This document shows positions 34,246-45,367 of a stretch of DNA of 64,000 bases, piece by piece. The stretch spans positions 3,766,617 to 3,830,616 of the forward strand of contig OZ025217.1 in NCBI GenBank assembly GCA_964019055.1. The letters are read 5' to 3'. The notes beneath the pieces were generated by a model. It saw only the letters and a program-made list of their open reading frames with translations, made no database searches and was not told the DNA's origin. The translations under genes were made by a program, and so were the position numbers. The stretch comes from Anthopleura xanthogrammica. Lineage: Eukaryota; Cnidaria; Anthozoa; Actiniaria; Actiniidae. Numbering within the stretch: position 1 is the stretch's first letter; the number at the start of each line of letters is the position of its first letter.

Positions 34246-35527
34246 ATGGAGGAAAAGCCACCAGTACGAAAAGAGTGCTCTGGTCTGCCCAAAGGATGGT
34301 ACAGAGAGATCGTTATAAGAAAAGGCGGCCTCTCAGCTGGACGGTCGGATGTTTATTATTATAGGTAAAATGTAACATTTGTAACTTTTTTTTAACTTGA
34401 TACAAATGAGCTTGGATTAGTGACGTAGTTTTGGGTTAATGAAGTTTATTGTCGACCACGTGATGTGACCGTAAAAAAATTTTGTCGACTTCTTTCATAA
34501 ATCTGTACATTTTGAACTTAGATTTTTATTAAATATCTTATGTACCGAATCATAAAAAGCATTTTTAGAAGAAGAAAACGATTTTTGATTCACTGATTGA
34601 AGGCATTGATTGCTTTCAACCCATTCAAAAGAAGAGAATTTGAACAAAGACACATGACATATATAGTTGTAGCCAGTTTGGTTTTAACAAAGCCATCTGT
34701 TGAAATGTTTATGTTGAAATGATAAATGACCAGAAATAATAACATTTTGTTTCTAACTTTTAAAATGACTAGTATTGCTATAACAATTTATTTTATTTTA
34801 TTTATGTTATCTTTTTAGTCCTGATGGTAAAAAATGCCGTTCCAAGCCACAGTTAGAAAAAGAACTTGGAGGTGTTGACCTCACAGACTTTGATTTTAGA
34901 AATGGTACCTTTTGCAAGCGTAGTAGCAGACGACGGACCAATCCGCAGAATTATAGCAGAGATTTGAATGGGACCATTCAACCATCGCCAGTACGGCAGT
35001 CCACAAAGTCCTTTTCAAAGCAGCCTGTCTCATATTACCCTTCGACTGAGGAACCTAGTCCCCAGAAAAAGCGTAAAATGGAACAGTCTTATAAAAATAC
35101 TAAGATTAATAAAGATAAGCCGAAGCAGTTGTTCTGGGAAAAACGTTTACAAGGAATTACAGCAGTTGACGCATCAGATGGAAGTAAACTAGATAGCTTC
35201 AATCTTTCTAAAGGATTTAAAATTGTTGGTCCTGGTATTGACGAAAAAGGCTTACTTCATGCTTTAATGGCCAAGTTACACTCCAGTACTGGTATAAGAG
35301 GACAACACACGTCGATAGTTGCTCTAGAAAAGCATCCTGAAATATGGATAAACATTGATCAACCGCCATGTACACCATTTACAATATCGGACAGTGAAGT
35401 GAAGTTACAAGAGGAAAGGGTAGCAAAGTTACGCAGAAGGCTGGCCGAGGCTTTGTTAGATTATGATCAAATCAAGCTCAAGATTCTATCTATGCAGAGA
35501 CCATCTAGGAATCCCTTAGACTTTTGA
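34246..35527 (+). CDS. MBD2/3: methyl-CpG-binding protein MBD2/3 (2 exons)
   Basis: Chromatin protein that recruits the NuRD deacetylase complex to methylated CpG. Exons 34246-34364 and 34819-35527 close to 275 residues. The MBD spans about residues 10-75: LPKGWYREIVIRKGGLSAG, SDVYYYSPDGKKCRSKPQL, DFDFRNGTF. The base-contacting arginines are present (R25 and R47). R33 and Y37 stand where mammalian MBD2 has Lys and Tyr and where MBD3, which binds methyl-CpG poorly, has His and Phe; the protein should therefore bind methylated DNA. The C-terminal MBD2/3 region follows: QLFWEKRLQGI, GFKIVGPGIDEKGLLHAL, HPEIWINIDQPPC and the coiled coil EERVAKLRRRLAEALL that binds p66/GATAD2. The intron splits the MBD. 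It ends soon after the coiled coil, without the acidic tail of MBD3. Confidence 0.95.
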
Positions 35528-35626
35528 TACTCTTCTAGGCTTTGTTAGATTATGATCAAATCAAGCTCAAGATTCTATCTATGCAGAGACCATCTAGGAA
35601 TCCCTTAGATTTTTGATACTCTTTTA
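35448..35626. repeat. 89-bp tandem duplication across the MBD2/3 stop codon
   Basis: AGGCTTTGTTAGATTATGAT starts at 35448 and again at 35537, 89 bases apart. The first unit carries the last 26 codons and the stop codon. The second lies wholly in the 3' UTR and is nearly identical, with a C-to-T change just before TTTTGA. Confidence 0.93.
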
Positions 35627-35957
35627 TGCTTGAGTGATGTTGGATCTTATTGCGATGTGAGCCATTACGAAAAAGCATAAAAATTGGATATTAGTAGCAA
35701 GTTATTACACTGCTACTTTTGCATGTGCCGTTTAAAGTAAACACCACAAAACACTGTCGGAAAATAGTGTCCCCAATGTCATAGCTTAACATGGAGATAA
35801 ATGCCGACCAAAGATGGGATAAATTAAAGAGGTGTTCAAACAGTGACTATTCCTGGAGGAAGAGTATATTATAACCAAAGATTGCCAATCATTTGTATTG
35901 ATAATCTCTTCTCCAGTAATGCATACAAGAGACTCTTTTTGTTCAAACCAATTCTTA

Positions 35958-36137
35958 CTGCAATATTACACATTCTATGAACCCAGACATTCCACAACTT
36001 GTTGTGAAATTGATTTTTTGCTGCAGTCAATCAAAACTAATTCGTTGGTATCTTTTATGTTTTTGACAGATGGCAGTAAAAATCTGATTTCACAACAAGC
36101 CATTGGAATGTCTGTGCTCACAGAATATGCAAAACCA
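35958..36137. mobile_element. diverged foldback element, TTCACAACAAG family
   Basis: Arms ACATTCCACAACTTGTTGTGAA and TTTCACAACAAGCCATTGGAATGT are inverted repeats around a unique core. It is the most diverged of three related copies within 3 kb (others 36541-36698 and 38499-38682). Confidence 0.6.
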
Positions 36138-36540
36138 TAGTAATATATGTTAATCAAAAGTTAGCTTTTTTTTTATCACTCTTTGTTGCAAGGTTTGATT
36201 TGTAACAAAAACTAATTTCAATGACATTACTTGAAAAAAGTCTCATGTCATTAACATCAGATATTTTCCAGCTTTGATTTTTGTTGTACACATTTTCATG
36301 GTATATATTTTGTCTAAAAATTTTTTTTTTATTTATTAACAATTCCTTGTTTATTCTGTAATATAACTATTTTTAAATGTATTTGTATTTAGTGTGTTAA
36401 TTTTAGAAATGGTAGTCATGTTTGTTGCCCTAGACTCCTCATGGACGTAAAAATGTTCCCATTTCAGACCATGTTTCATTCCAAACTTCCAATTCCATGT
36501 TCTTCACAATAATTTGTTTTTACTTTTTCTGGTTTAACTG

Positions 36541-36698
36541 CAATTTTTGATATCCTGCGAACTCGGTAGTTGCGAGTTACCCGTTGGTATTTGGTTTTTC
36601 ACTGCTGCCAGTCAAAAATATACAGCGCAAAAAACCACAGCGAAAAGCCAATTTCACAACAAGCTGTTGAAATGTCTGAGTTCACAGAATATTGAGAA
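36541..36698. mobile_element. foldback element, TTCACAACAAG family
   Basis: It shares CTGCGAACTC, GTTACCCGTTGG, TTTTTCACTGC, CAGTCAAAAATATA and CCAATTTCACAACAAG with the copy at 38499. It ends GAGTTCACAGAATATTGAG, the inverse of its start. Non-coding. Confidence 0.7.
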
Positions 36699-36785
36699 CT
36701 GCAGAAAGAAATTGGGCAGGAGAATGATGCCACAAACTTGGCATAAAAATTCAAGTATGACCAAAATGAGAGATATGAATTTCAA

Positions 36786-36843
36786 AATTTCTATTTCCAC
36801 CATTTTGTTCTATTTTTAGTAACAAAATGGTGGAAATAAAATT
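36786..36843. other. perfect 18-bp hairpin, 23 bp with one bulge
   Basis: TATTTCCACCATTTTGTT (36792-36809) pairs exactly with AACAAAATGGTGGAAATA (36821-36838) around an 11-base loop. Five further pairs extend it past a single unpaired C at 36791. It could be the core of a miniature foldback element or a small-RNA hairpin; the sequence alone does not decide. Confidence 0.6.
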
Positions 36844-38009
36844 AAAAAAATATTTATAGGCCATTTAGTATAATTTATGTATCTGAAAATTTGGTGTACA
36901 TCTACAGAGGGAAGAATCCTCAGTTCCACCTAAATGTAATACAAAGTGAGATGGGGAACATGTGAGAAAGTCCAATGTTGAGCATGAAATTGCTTTGTTA
37001 GCAGAGCACTGGTCAACATTCTCCGGGAGAAAGATGACCCAAAATGATTGGTACCCATCCATTGGGTAAGGATGTCTTTAAATGTGGCACATGAAGGGCA
37101 CTAGGACACCTAGTGGTTGGATTGTTCTCCCCTCCCAACCAATTGTTTGAATCAAATGAGCATTATATGATTACTAACTTATCTTGTGTTCCTTTGCTCC
37201 TAAATGTTTTACTCCAAAGTTCAATGGGTTTAACTTATTGCACAAACTCCAAGACTTTATTTCACTCGATGTTTGTAATTTTCAACTCTCATTTAGCCAT
37301 TTATTTTGTGGGAATATTCAAAGCCTGATTTATATGGCACCCTTTCTATACAAATATAATCCAAGGTGGTTAGAATGAGATGTAGGCACAGTGTGGTCAC
37401 TGCCAGGTTTTCTTTACACCCTCAGTGGCTCTTTTGTCCCTCCTATATTGGTTAGTTATGATGTGGCGAGATGGTACCACCATTTAAAGTGGTCATCCAA
37501 GCCACTTGAAAGTCTAACTAGATGTTAGTACAAAGCAGCACTTTCTCCTCAGTTACTTTTTAAAAGACCCCCCCCCCCCCGAGTGTTGGTCCAAATAGGA
37601 CCTCCCACAAGAAAGTCAGGTGCTCAAACGAACCAACTTGGCAGCAGTATGTACGAACAAGAATGCGACCATGCAATGTTGGTCACTATTACTAAACTGG
37701 CTGTCAATCATGGATCATTAGTATAATTAATCAAATTTGCCTTCAGTATGATTAACTATATTAACACTCCATAAAAAGTTAGTGTTACTGATGCAATGGA
37801 CATTGCACAGTCACATTCTTCTTATAGCATCAAGTACGAAACTTCAGCAAATCCCAGTGACCACCAAAAAAGGTTTTCAATTGCTCATAACATGTGAACC
37901 CAACAATATTGGACATTGTCAATATATTATCACAATATTGTGAGCATTTGCACAACCTCTAGTGAAGGGTTGAAAGAATCAAACAAATACTTCAGAAGAA
38001 AATGGCAGT

Positions 38010-38015
38010 TTTATT
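38010..38015 (-). terminator. polyadenylation signal of RPL36
   Basis: AATAAA on the minus strand, about 20 bases past the RPL36 stop codon. This short 3' UTR is typical of ribosomal protein genes. Confidence 0.65.
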
Positions 38016-38032
38016 TATGTCACAGTATGAAT

Positions 38033-39681
38033 TTAATGTTGCTGTTTCCTCATTTGAGCCAGAACACCATGGATTTCTTCACGCTTTCTCTTTCCACGGA
38101 CATGAGTTCCAAGCTAAATGTGAAAAAAAAATTTAAATCAGTATAACATTGTCTCAGACTTTTTTCGTTTTGAACAAATGTTTTATGGAGTGACATACAG
38201 TTACTTTCAAAATTGTGTGTTCGAGACAATGACACAAACAGCTTTAAGAAATAAAGCATCAACTTTGGAGAGTTTTCTCAAAAATATCTTTACAGTGAAC
38301 ATTTTCATTTAGAAGTGGACAGGGTCTAAAGCCTGGTTCACACAAGCATTGTAATCATATTGTAACGTATGCAAACTCAGTAGCGTACTGCTCATTAACA
38401 GTGATTGTCTTTTTCACACCTAAGTGATAAATACAAAACTGAGTCTGCATATGCTGCTTATGATTATGATTACGACGCTAGTGTGAACCAGGCTCACTGT
38501 GATTCTTAATATTCTGCGAACTCCGGTAGATGTGACTTTCCCGTTGGAATTTGGTTTTTCACTACCACCAGTCAAAAATATAAAAGGTACCGACTGATTA
38601 GTTTTGATTGGCGGCAGCGAAAAACCAATTTCACAACAAGGCGTTGAAATGTCTGAGTTCGCAGAATATTGAGAATCACAGTAAGTGTGTAAGAAAATTC
38701 CTTTCAGGTATGGAGACTTACAGTACATATTGATAGGGTTTTAGTAACTATCTGATTGACAAAAGCAAGAATGTCTAGACATCTGCAACGGTCTGGGGCA
38801 TTTATTGTATCTGTCTACATAGTATGGCTTCTGTTAGGAAGGACTTACCCTCTTTTTACAGAATTTCAGTGCTCTCTTGTCCTTGCCGATACGGAGTAAC
38901 TCCATACATCTTTTCTCATAAGGAGCGAAACCGACGACCTCCCGGACAATGTCACGGACAAACTTTACTCTCTTATTACTTGCCTAAAATGAAAAATAGA
39001 GATTCAAAGTTGAACATCATAAGGTATAAATGAATGTAAGCTAACTACTCTAGCTCTCCCACAAATCTAAAAATTAAAATCTTGTGATTGTAACTAAAGC
39101 ACTGACAACAATTCGGGCTCATATTAGCAGCCTATCGCTGGATAAGAATGCAAACTAATTTTCTGATGGCAGGGAGTTGAGAAATCAAACCCGAGACCTC
39201 GGAGGTGAGAGGCAAGTGGATTAATGCTACACCACCCTCGATCTCCAAATATACAAAATTTCACACCTAAGTCATGGTCATAAATATACGAGAAGGAAAG
39301 ACATTAAATAACGAAGGTAATATGATGGTGCAAATCTACAGAGAATCAGTCTGATGTTGTTTATCACAACCATATACCACTAATACAATTGAGTATACTG
39401 TCTTGTGATTGGCTTGGAAAGACAACAGATTTGAGAAGTCTCATGAGATTTTAGTCCCATAAGTAAATGACCTTGATTTGCAACAAAGTTTATTTCTGCT
39501 CAAACCTAATTTCAAGTGTAGTACTATCCGTTTCAGGGCTTTAATATCATGGAACAAATCGTCGTTTTACAGTAAGAGAAAGTCTTACCCCCTTTCTTCT
39601 GGAAGGTTTCTGCTTTGACACGTTCTTGGTAACTTTATGGCCTTTTTGCAGACCGACTGCCATTTCCACTTTGGGAGCCAT
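38033..39681 (-). CDS. RPL36: 60S ribosomal protein L36 (eL36), 3 coding exons
   Basis: Structural protein of the large cytosolic ribosomal subunit. Coding exons in transcript order are 39681-39589, 38983-38849 and 38113-38033, all phase 0, giving 102 residues against about 105 in mammals. Signature segments are [58 protein letters not shown] and [14 protein letters not shown] non-coding first exon probably lies upstream, with donor AG|GTAAATCC at 39997. Transcription may start near 40048 in a pyrimidine run (CTCTTCGC on the minus strand), resembling a TOP start. It is head-to-head with PGM3. Confidence 0.96.
38499..38682. mobile_element. foldback element (MITE-like) in RPL36 intron 2
   Basis: The best-preserved of three copies. 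The left end TGTGATTCTTAATATTCTGC and right end GCAGAATATTGAGAATCACA are inverted repeats. The inner parts GAACTCCGG and TTTTTCACTACC against GCGAAAAACC continue the symmetry. It has no coding capacity and lies in the intron before the last RPL36 exon. Confidence 0.75.
39170..39245 (-). repeat. SINE head fragment in RPL36 intron 1
   Basis: AATCAAACCCGAGACCTC, GGAGGTGAGAGGCAAGTGG and CTACACCACCC are the reverse of the SINE tRNA-like head. The body and tail are missing. Confidence 0.6.
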
Positions 39682-40047
39682 TTTTGAGCTGTGGAAACAA
39701 GAAACAAATGGTAAAGAGATTTGACAACGTAAGTGAAAAGCCTCCTTCGATGCACCTTAATATTATACAAAGATGAAGCATAACACATTGATTTATGTTG
39801 TAGTATGCACAGTATTTGGCGTATGGACATAGACACACGAAGATATCATTGCACACAACAAAGCTTATTTTAAAGGGATACTGGAGAGTAAGCGCAAAAA
39901 TACATGGTGAGTAGGAAAATATATTGTTAAAAGATTACTTTGAACGCGATAGATAGAATCTAAACTTTAAGATGGTAAAGAATCTAGTGGATTTACCTTC
40001 TGTTTTATTTCGAACCACGATCAAAATGGCCGAAACAACAGCGAAGA

Positions 40048-40388
40048 GAACGAGTCCGCGATGTTCTCTGAATTTTGTTCAGTAAACATTATTCCGTGCG
40101 CATGCCTAAGAAAAACACAGGTAAACCATTACACTTTTTTTTATTGAGATATCTCATTCTTAATTTTAAAGTATTATTTTCTTCCTTTAAAGTTTTGTGT
40201 TTGTAAAGAATATTCGTGGTATTTCTTAAGGGTGTATTTTACAAGGGAAATGTGCGAAAAGAAAGCAAGAAATAAATATGTAATAGTGCGGGCTTCCTGT
40301 GGTATTTTGACGTGGCTAAGAAAGTTCATCCTCCCGTGACTTCAAATTTTGTTGGAGTTTTAGTATCTTTTTTACGCGTTGATTTAAA
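40048..40388. promoter_or_regulatory. divergent promoter of RPL36 and PGM3
   Basis: About 340 bases separate the probable RPL36 transcription start from the PGM3 start codon. The stretch includes the ETS-type GGGCTTCCTGTGG (40290-40302) about 90 bases before PGM3. No other gene is present. A shared bidirectional promoter is inferred from the spacing. Confidence 0.5.
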
Positions 40389-43300
40389 ATGGCGACTGTG
40401 CTCCATAATGCTAACGAGGCAAGCAAAAAGTACCCTAACATCGACATGAAATACAGCTACGGAACGGCCGGTTTTCGGGGTCGCGCCGAGACTTTAGAGG
40501 CTGTTATGTTCCGAATGGGGATGTTAGCTTCTCTAAGATCGCGTGCTATGGATGGAAAAGCTATCGGCGTAGTGATCACAGCATCGCATAATCCAGTCTA
40601 TGATAACGGAGTTAAGCTCGTAGATCCAATGGGAGAAATGCTGAACGCCTCATGGGAGAAGTTTGCAACTTCTCTTGCAAATGCGGAAGCCGTGGCCCCA
40701 GTTTTGAAGGAGATCATTGCCACTAATGACATCGATATGGTGAAAGCTGCCAAGGTTTTTATCGCTAGAGATACAAGGCCAAGTGGTTTGATGTTCACAC
40801 GAGCTCTAATGGATGGTATACAGGCGTTAGGTGGAATTTATCATGATTATGGTGAGTAGTTTTCTAAAATTGTGAATCAAAACAAGTGAAAGTGAGAACC
40901 CCATGCATAATGAACACACCCCTAGCTGCCTTTAATTTGTTATCGTTACTTTGTTGTTATATATGATAGGATGTTATATATGATAGGAATTAAAGTGAGA
41001 TATTTTGAGTTATTTAAATCATATTTCTCTGATAAATCACTAAGTATATGCAATAATAATTTATCATCAATCAATCAATCAATCAGAACTGTTTATTCCT
41101 TTCTTCATTCATTTATTCATCTAATCCATACATTTATTCAGTAACCCATTAACTATTTGATCCAAACTACCTATGCATCCATCCACCCACACACCCACCC
41201 ATCCATCCATCCATCCATCCATCCATCCATCCATCCATCCATCCATCCATCCATCCATCCATCCATCCATCCATCCATCCATCCATCCATCCATCCATCC
41301 ATCCATCCATCCATCCATCCATCCATCCATCCATCCATCCATCCATCCATCCATCCATCCATCCATCCATCCATCCATCCATCCATCCATCCATCCATCC
41401 ATCCATCCATCCATCCATCCATCCATCCATCCATCCATCCATCCATCCATCCATCCATCCATCCATCCATCCATCCATCCATCCATCCATCCATCCATCC
41501 ATCCATCCATCCATCCATCCATCCATCCATCCATCCATCCATCCATCCATCCATCCATCCATCCATCCATCCATCCATCCATCCATCCATCCATCCATCC
41601 ATCCATCCATCCATCCATCCATCCATCCATCCATCCATCCATCCATCCATCCATCCATCCATCCATCCATCCATCCATCCATCCATCCATCCATCCATCC
41701 ATCCATCCATCCATCCATCCATCCATCCATCCATCCATCCATCCATCCATCCATCCATCCATCCATCCATCCATCCATCCATCCATCCATCCATCCATCC
41801 ATCCATCCATCCATCCATCCATCCATCCATCCATCCATCCATCCATCCATCCATCCATCCATCCATCCATCCATCCATCCATCCATCCATCCATCCATCC
41901 ATCCATCCATCCATCCATCCATCCATCCATCCATCCATCCATCCATCCATCCATCCATCCATCCATCCATCCATCCATCCATCCATCCATCCATCCATCC
42001 ATCCATCCATCCATCCATCCATCCATCCATCCATCCATCCATCCATCCATCCATCCATCCATCCATCCATCCATCCATCCATCCATCCATCCATCCATCC
42101 ATCCATCCATCCATCCATCCATCCATCCATCCATCCATCCATCCATCCATCCATCCATCCATCCATCCATCCATCCATCCATCCATCCATCCATCCATCA
42201 TTCCATCCATCCATCCATCCATCCATTCTTTCATCCATCCATTAATCTATCTTTCAATCCCACTACATCAATAGTGCCCTTTCGCTGTCCATATTTTAAT
42301 GGCATATGTTTCATTATTTCAGGTGTATTGACCACACCCCAGCTGCATTACATGGTGCGATGTCACAATACAGGAGGGAAGTATGGCGAGGCAACAGAAA
42401 ATGGATATTATAAGAAAATTTCCAAGGCTTACCTAAACGTGCAAGCACTGACAAGCACTGCCAAGCCAACAGAAATCAAACTTGATGGTGCAAATGGAGT
42501 TGGAGGGCCAAAAGTTAAGGAATTATCAAGCCATATGAAAGGACAGCTACCATTAGTGGTTTTTAATGATGGTGTTGTCGAGAAACTCAATGAGAAGTGT
42601 GGTGCAGATTATGTCAAGGTAGGGCAATGTGAGCCACAAGGGATGACAATCAGCCCTGGCGAAAAGTGCGTCACGTTTGATGGTGATGCTGACAGAGTGA
42701 TGTATTTCTTTTTGGATGAAGAAAAGAAGTTCCACCTCTTGGATGGTGACCGAATAGCTACTTTGATTGCTGGGTACCTGAAAGAAATGGTTGACCAAAC
42801 AGGTGTGGTTCTGGACAGAGGACTTGGCATGGTACAGACTGCCTATGCTAATGGTAGTTCTACAAAGTATGCCCAAGAGGAGCTGAAAGTCCCAGTAGCA
42901 TTTGCAAAGACAGGTGTCAAGTATGTCCACCACAGAGCTGAACAGTTCGATATTGGCATCTACTTTGAGGCTAATGGACATGGAACAGTAATATTTAGCA
43001 CTGAAGCAACACACAAGATAACAGAGGCTGCTAAGAGCACTGCTCCAGAATCAGAGGAAAACAAAGCAGCAACAATACTGATAAGTATGATAGATTTGAT
43101 TAATCAAGCTGTTGGGGATGCCATGAGTGATATGCTTGTCGTCGAAGCTATCCTCAATGCCAGGGGCTGGGATCTCCAAAAGTGGTATAGCTGTTATACA
43201 GACTTAGCAAGCAGACAACTGAAGGTAAAAGTTAAGGATCGCACAGTTCTCAAGACTTCGGAGATTGAAACTGAAGCCTTGGAACCCAAAGGCCTTCAAG

Positions 43301-43485
43301 ATGAAATAAACAAAGTGGTAGCCAAGTATGCCGATGCTAGGTCATTTGCACGCCCTTCGGGTACTGAGGATGTGGTCCGAGTCTATGCCGAGGGTAATTC
43401 CAGAGAGGAAGCAGATGCATTGGCGTTAGAAGTTGCACAGCTTGTTTATGATTTAGCAGGGGGAATTGGAGAAAGACCTCATTAA
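40389..43485 (+). CDS. PGM3: phosphoacetylglucosamine mutase (2 exons)
   Basis: Converts GlcNAc-6-phosphate to GlcNAc-1-phosphate in cytosolic UDP-GlcNAc synthesis, which feeds glycosylation and chitin. Exons 40389-40851 and 42323-43485 join in phase 1 and give 541 residues, against 542 in human. It has all four functional loops of the alpha-D-phosphohexomutase fold: the catalytic phosphoserine loop TASHNP (S66), the metal loop FDGDADR (273-279), the sugar-binding loop EANGHGT (370-376) and the phosphate-binding loop [14 protein letters not shown] starting at 498. The N-terminal YGTAGFRG is also conserved. The only intron carries a 1-kb ATCC array. An open frame running from that array into exon 2 is a composition effect. 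Expression is probably constitutive, given the promoter shared with RPL36. Confidence 0.97.
41199..42240. repeat. (ATCC)n microsatellite in the PGM3 intron
   Basis: About 250 consecutive perfect copies of ATCC run from about 41200 to 42199, then a few interrupted units to 42240. Short impure units (ATCC, ACCC, CACC) precede it. Because the unit has no stop codon in several frames, it creates frames of about 360 codons on both strands (SIHP or DGWM repeats) that are not genes. Confidence 0.98.
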
Positions 43486-45367
43486 ACAGTTTACATTCAT
43501 ACATTTTCAGTGGTGGCGGTGCAGATTTTTGAATGTGAGGGAATGGAGAGGTTAAAAATTGCAGTTTTAAAATATAGAGGGGGCTACCATCCCTGCATCC
43601 AATCCCCTCTGTGATATCTGACTTTCCATCCACCTCACACTAAATTTTGATTAGGTCATTGTTAATTAAGGAATTTTTTTGGAATAATTAATCAATATTT
43701 TATTGATTGATTGATTGATTGATTTTGATTTTGATACAAATCAAAATGATCTTTTTGTTTATAATTACAATTTTCTCATATTCTTTCTTGATGATGCATA
43801 TTAATCTCAAGTTTATTTTTTGCTAATTTTTCATTCTTCTACCATGGACATTTCTCATGGGGCAGCCATGTTAGCTTAAACATTATAGATATTTCCCTCC
43901 ATAGGCCATTTCTGAGTTCAATAAACAGCTACATTGTGGTCTAGCTTTGGTACGAACAACACCACATAAGGCATGATGGACAAAAAATATGTTTGAACTG
44001 AAGCTAGTAGACCACAATGCTCCATGTTCGCTAACTCAGAAAAGGTCTATGGCATCACATTCAAGCACTTCAGAATGAGGTTACATGGGTTTCAACAGAG
44101 GTTTTTATTCTCAACTTATGGGAATGGCTGTGGCACTGTATATTATCAAGGTCCATCTAATCAAATGTCTCAGAAATTGAATCATGCCCAGTCTCTTGAT
44201 TGTTGGTGTTGGCTGAAGAAATGAAAGTACTGGGAACTATAATATATACTCATGGTATCAGTTAGATCAAGCAATGCTGCATTTACTATGCAAGTGCGAA
44301 TCCAGGAATTTGTTGAGAGGGGAGTTCAAATGTATACTTTATACAAAATTTACTTCAAACCTGTGGCAAAACTAAATTTTAGGATAAAACAAACAATGGA
44401 ACCTTATAAAACAAACAATGGAGCCTTGGGTATGACAGGGGTCTGGACCCCCCTGACTCTCTCCCTGGATCTGCCCTTGCTATTCACTCTCAATTCACCA
44501 ATATTTTTACCATGTGCAGTATCTGCAGCAGACTTGGGTGTTGGTTGTGCCATTGGGTCACTAGTGGGTATCTATATTTTTAACCAAAGAGCCCTATTTT
44601 TTGAAATCTCTTATAGCTATAAGACAGAACAGAAAATTGTTCCATGATCTTCTTTAGCAGTATTTTACCAAGAATCATGGTAAACAGGGTTAATAATAAT
44701 GTCAATAAAAGGATTAATCTGGTTTATTGTTGTGATAAAAAATGTTATATTTTTCTCAAGACATTGGTCATCCATGGCCATGACAAAGAACTAAGAGCAA
44801 CCTTACACAGTGACGTGACTACATGGCTGTCATGTCACGCAAGACTTCCACGTGACACGCTTTGTTCAGACTCGTGCTTTCAGCCATAAATTTTCTTATT
44901 ACTGTAATTTTGTTGCAATTTTCATGGGAAAAAACTATGTATATATATAATCATTCTATTTTGTTATCAACGTCATTAATTTTTAAGTCACGTGAAATAT
45001 GACGTCATAATGGCAAGACCTTTACGTAGTAATCACGTCAGGCAAACAGATTTTGAGCTACGGACAAACGGTGAAAAATTGCGCGCAAAGTTGCAGGCAA
45101 TCGATGTTGCGAGCCATGTCACACGACGCAATTTGTTGCACGAAATGTTGCTGAAGTAGAAACGATCCTACTTCAGCAATATGGCGCGCAATGTTGCACT
45201 GCGTGCCTGCGCCTTAAGACGTCTAGTTTTTGGCTCCCGTCAATCATGAAAAAATAACTCGACCCGTTTGATACATATATATTCATCCGCAGTAACCAAG
45301 TCGTAAGCGACTAAAATGACGCTAGTGGTTTTGTCGTGTGTCGGGTGTCGCGCTATATCGCGCATCG
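43486..45367. other. spacer between PGM3 and the LGR-like gene
   Basis: Convergent 3' flanks. It contains a GATT-type run near 43700 and a repeat-like stretch with GGTCTGGACCCCCCTGACTC near 44440. A GTTGC-rich foldback element with a clean hairpin lies at 45040-45215. The 131-codon frame at 44252 has no family signature and overlaps repeat-like sequence. Confidence 0.5.
45148..45179. repeat. 12-bp perfect hairpin inside a foldback element
   Basis: TTGCTGAAGTAG (45148-45159) and CTACTTCAGCAA (45168-45179) pair exactly around an 8-base loop. It sits in the centre of the GTTGC/GCAAC-rich element of about 45040-45215, whose outer arms are also roughly inverted (TTGCGCGCAAAGTTGC; GCGCGCAATGTTGC). 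Confidence 0.7.

Larger units (their letters stand above)
35627..38032. other. spacer with foldback elements downstream of MBD2/3 and RPL36
   Basis: Space between the MBD2/3 3' end and the convergent RPL36 3' end. It contains foldback elements at 35958 and 36541, a strong hairpin at 36786-36843 and a poly-C run at 37569-37579. No coding gene is supported. Confidence 0.5.

Noticed and set aside
41121..42245. Long HPSI and DGWM repeat frames on both strands
   Set aside because: They follow automatically from a tetranucleotide without stop codons and have no codon or composition evidence of their own.
41173..43485. 770-codon frame fusing the ATCC repeat peptide to PGM3
   Set aside because: The repeat lies in the intron. 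A good donor (40852) and acceptor (42322) join the two PGM3 exons in frame, and the fused frame has no family support upstream of exon 2.
44252..44647. 131-codon frame between PGM3 and the LGR-like gene
   Set aside because: It contains repeat-like GGTCTGGACCCCCCTGACTC sequence and no domain, and has no promoter or splice support.
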